This document shows positions 13,602 through 14,218 of a DNA stretch of 14,218 nt, piece by piece. A program made the position numbers and the translations under genes. Numbering within the stretch: the stretch's first letter is position 1; each line of letters begins with the position of its first letter. Location: positions 1 through 14,218 of the forward strand of contig JAFGQQ010000381.1 of assembly GCA_016935595.1 (NCBI GenBank), written 5' to 3'. Source of the DNA: Bacteroidales bacterium (lineage in GTDB: Bacteria > Bacteroidota > Bacteroidia > Bacteroidales > UBA10428). The notes beneath the pieces are model-generated. The model was not told the DNA's origin and did not search any database. It worked only from the letters and a program-made list of their open reading frames with translations.

Positions 13602-14218
13602 ATGAATAACGAAAATATTATTGAAGTTAAAGATTTAGTAAAAAAGTTCGGGAATTTTGTGGCAAATGATTTTTTAACTTTTTTTGTTAAAAAAGGTGAG
13701 ATTTTTGGATTTCTTGGTGCAAACGGGGCAGGTAAAACAACTGCAATTCGAATTTTATGCGGATTATCAAAGCCAACTTCCGGTGAAATAAATGTAGGCG
13801 GGTATAATGTTTATTCTGAAAGTGAAAAAATCAAGAAAAATATTGGTTATATGAGCCAGGTATTTTCACTTTATGAGGATCTAAATCCTGTTGAGAACAT
13901 AAGGTTTTATGCTGGAATATACGGACTTCCTTCCAATGTTATAAGTGAAAGGACAGAGGAATTAATAAACAAGTTGAATTTAAATGAATTCAAAAATAAA
14001 TTAATAAAAGATATTCCATTAGGCTGGAAGCAAAAGCTTGCTTTCTCTGTGGCTATTTTTCATAAACCAAAAATTGTGTTTCTCGATGAACCAACCGGAG
14101 GAGTTGATCCCATTACTAGACGGCAATTTTGGGATTTGATTTATGAAGCAGCAAAAGCCGGAATAACAGTATTTGTAACAACACATTATATGGATGAAGC
14201 AGAATATTGCGATCGTGT
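13602..14218 (+). CDS. ABC exporter ATPase 2 (YbhF C-terminal-half type), partial at the right edge
   Basis: An open frame starts at the ATG at 13602 and runs off the window after 205 codons; the 3' end is missing. It encodes an ABC ATPase: Walker A GANGAGKTT (39-47), Q-loop Q86 (YMSQVFSLY), a degenerate signature IPLGWKQ (138-144) instead of LSGGQ, Walker B VFLDEP (159-164) with E163, D-loop GGVDP, and H-loop H195 (VTTHYMDEAEYCDR). The degenerate signature matches the LPLGFKQ recalled for the second half of E. coli YbhF, and VTTHxMDEAEYCDR is also shared. It is four bases from ATPase 1 and in the same operon. The missing part should hold the C-terminal regulatory tail, with ABC-2 permease genes following. 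Confidence 0.92.
   Translation, partial: MNNENIIEVKDLVKKFGNFVANDFLTFFVKKGEIFGFLGANGAGKTTAIRILCGLSKPTSGEINVGGYNVYSESEKIKKNIGYMSQVFSLYEDLNPVENIRFYAGIYGLPSNVISERTEELINKLNLNEFKNKLIKDIPLGWKQKLAFSVAIFHKPKIVFLDEPTGGVDPITRRQFWDLIYEAAKAGITVFVTTHYMDEAEYCDR

Overview
The window looks like chromosomal DNA from a Bacteroidota (Bacteroidetes) bacterium, probably an environmental or anaerobic relative of the Marinilabiliales/Bacteroidales. The reasons are strong AT richness (including AT-rich wobble positions), leaders with almost no Shine-Dalgarno signal, a textbook Bacteroidetes promoter (TTTG, 18 bases, TAnnTTTG) at 9352-9381, a TonB receptor with an LEEVVITG start, and the overall protein style. No tRNA, rRNA, CRISPR array, insertion sequence or phage gene was seen. 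No gene-free stretch exceeds about 160 bases.

Layout. Genes from 68 to 7059 are all on the minus strand and genes from 7211 to the right edge are all on the plus strand. They diverge from a 151-base AT-rich gap at 7060-7210. Reading the minus strand in transcription order there is: (a) an operon of an ECF sigma factor, a small single-pass membrane protein that is probably its anti-sigma factor, and an exported protein with 17-residue Tyr-Gly-Asn-type repeats, all overlapping and closed by a strong hairpin terminator at 4846-4881; (b) a soluble hybrid histidine kinase (PAS-PAS-HisKA-HATPase-REC); (c) an SLC13-type anion permease with two RCK-C domains, followed three bases later by cysQ, which points to sulfate uptake and assimilation.

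On the plus strand there is: (d) a TonB-dependent outer-membrane receptor; (e) a single-gene unit for a 65-residue, very acidic exported peptide, with its own strong promoter and terminator; (f) an efflux operon of a TetR repressor, a TolC-type outer-membrane protein, an HlyD-type lipoprotein adaptor and two ABC ATPases. The second ATPase is cut by the right edge, and the ABC-2 permeases presumably lie beyond it. The order resembles E. coli cecR-ybhG-ybhFSR, but with a TolC gene added and the tandem ATPase YbhF split into two genes.

The signals most worth a second look are the array of four 13-bp units in front of the TetR gene (two of them overlapping 18-bp palindromes, a likely multi-site operator), the concentration of ATPase-motif losses in one of the two composite ATP sites of the ABC pair, and the 17-residue solenoid-like protein encoded with a sigma/anti-sigma pair.
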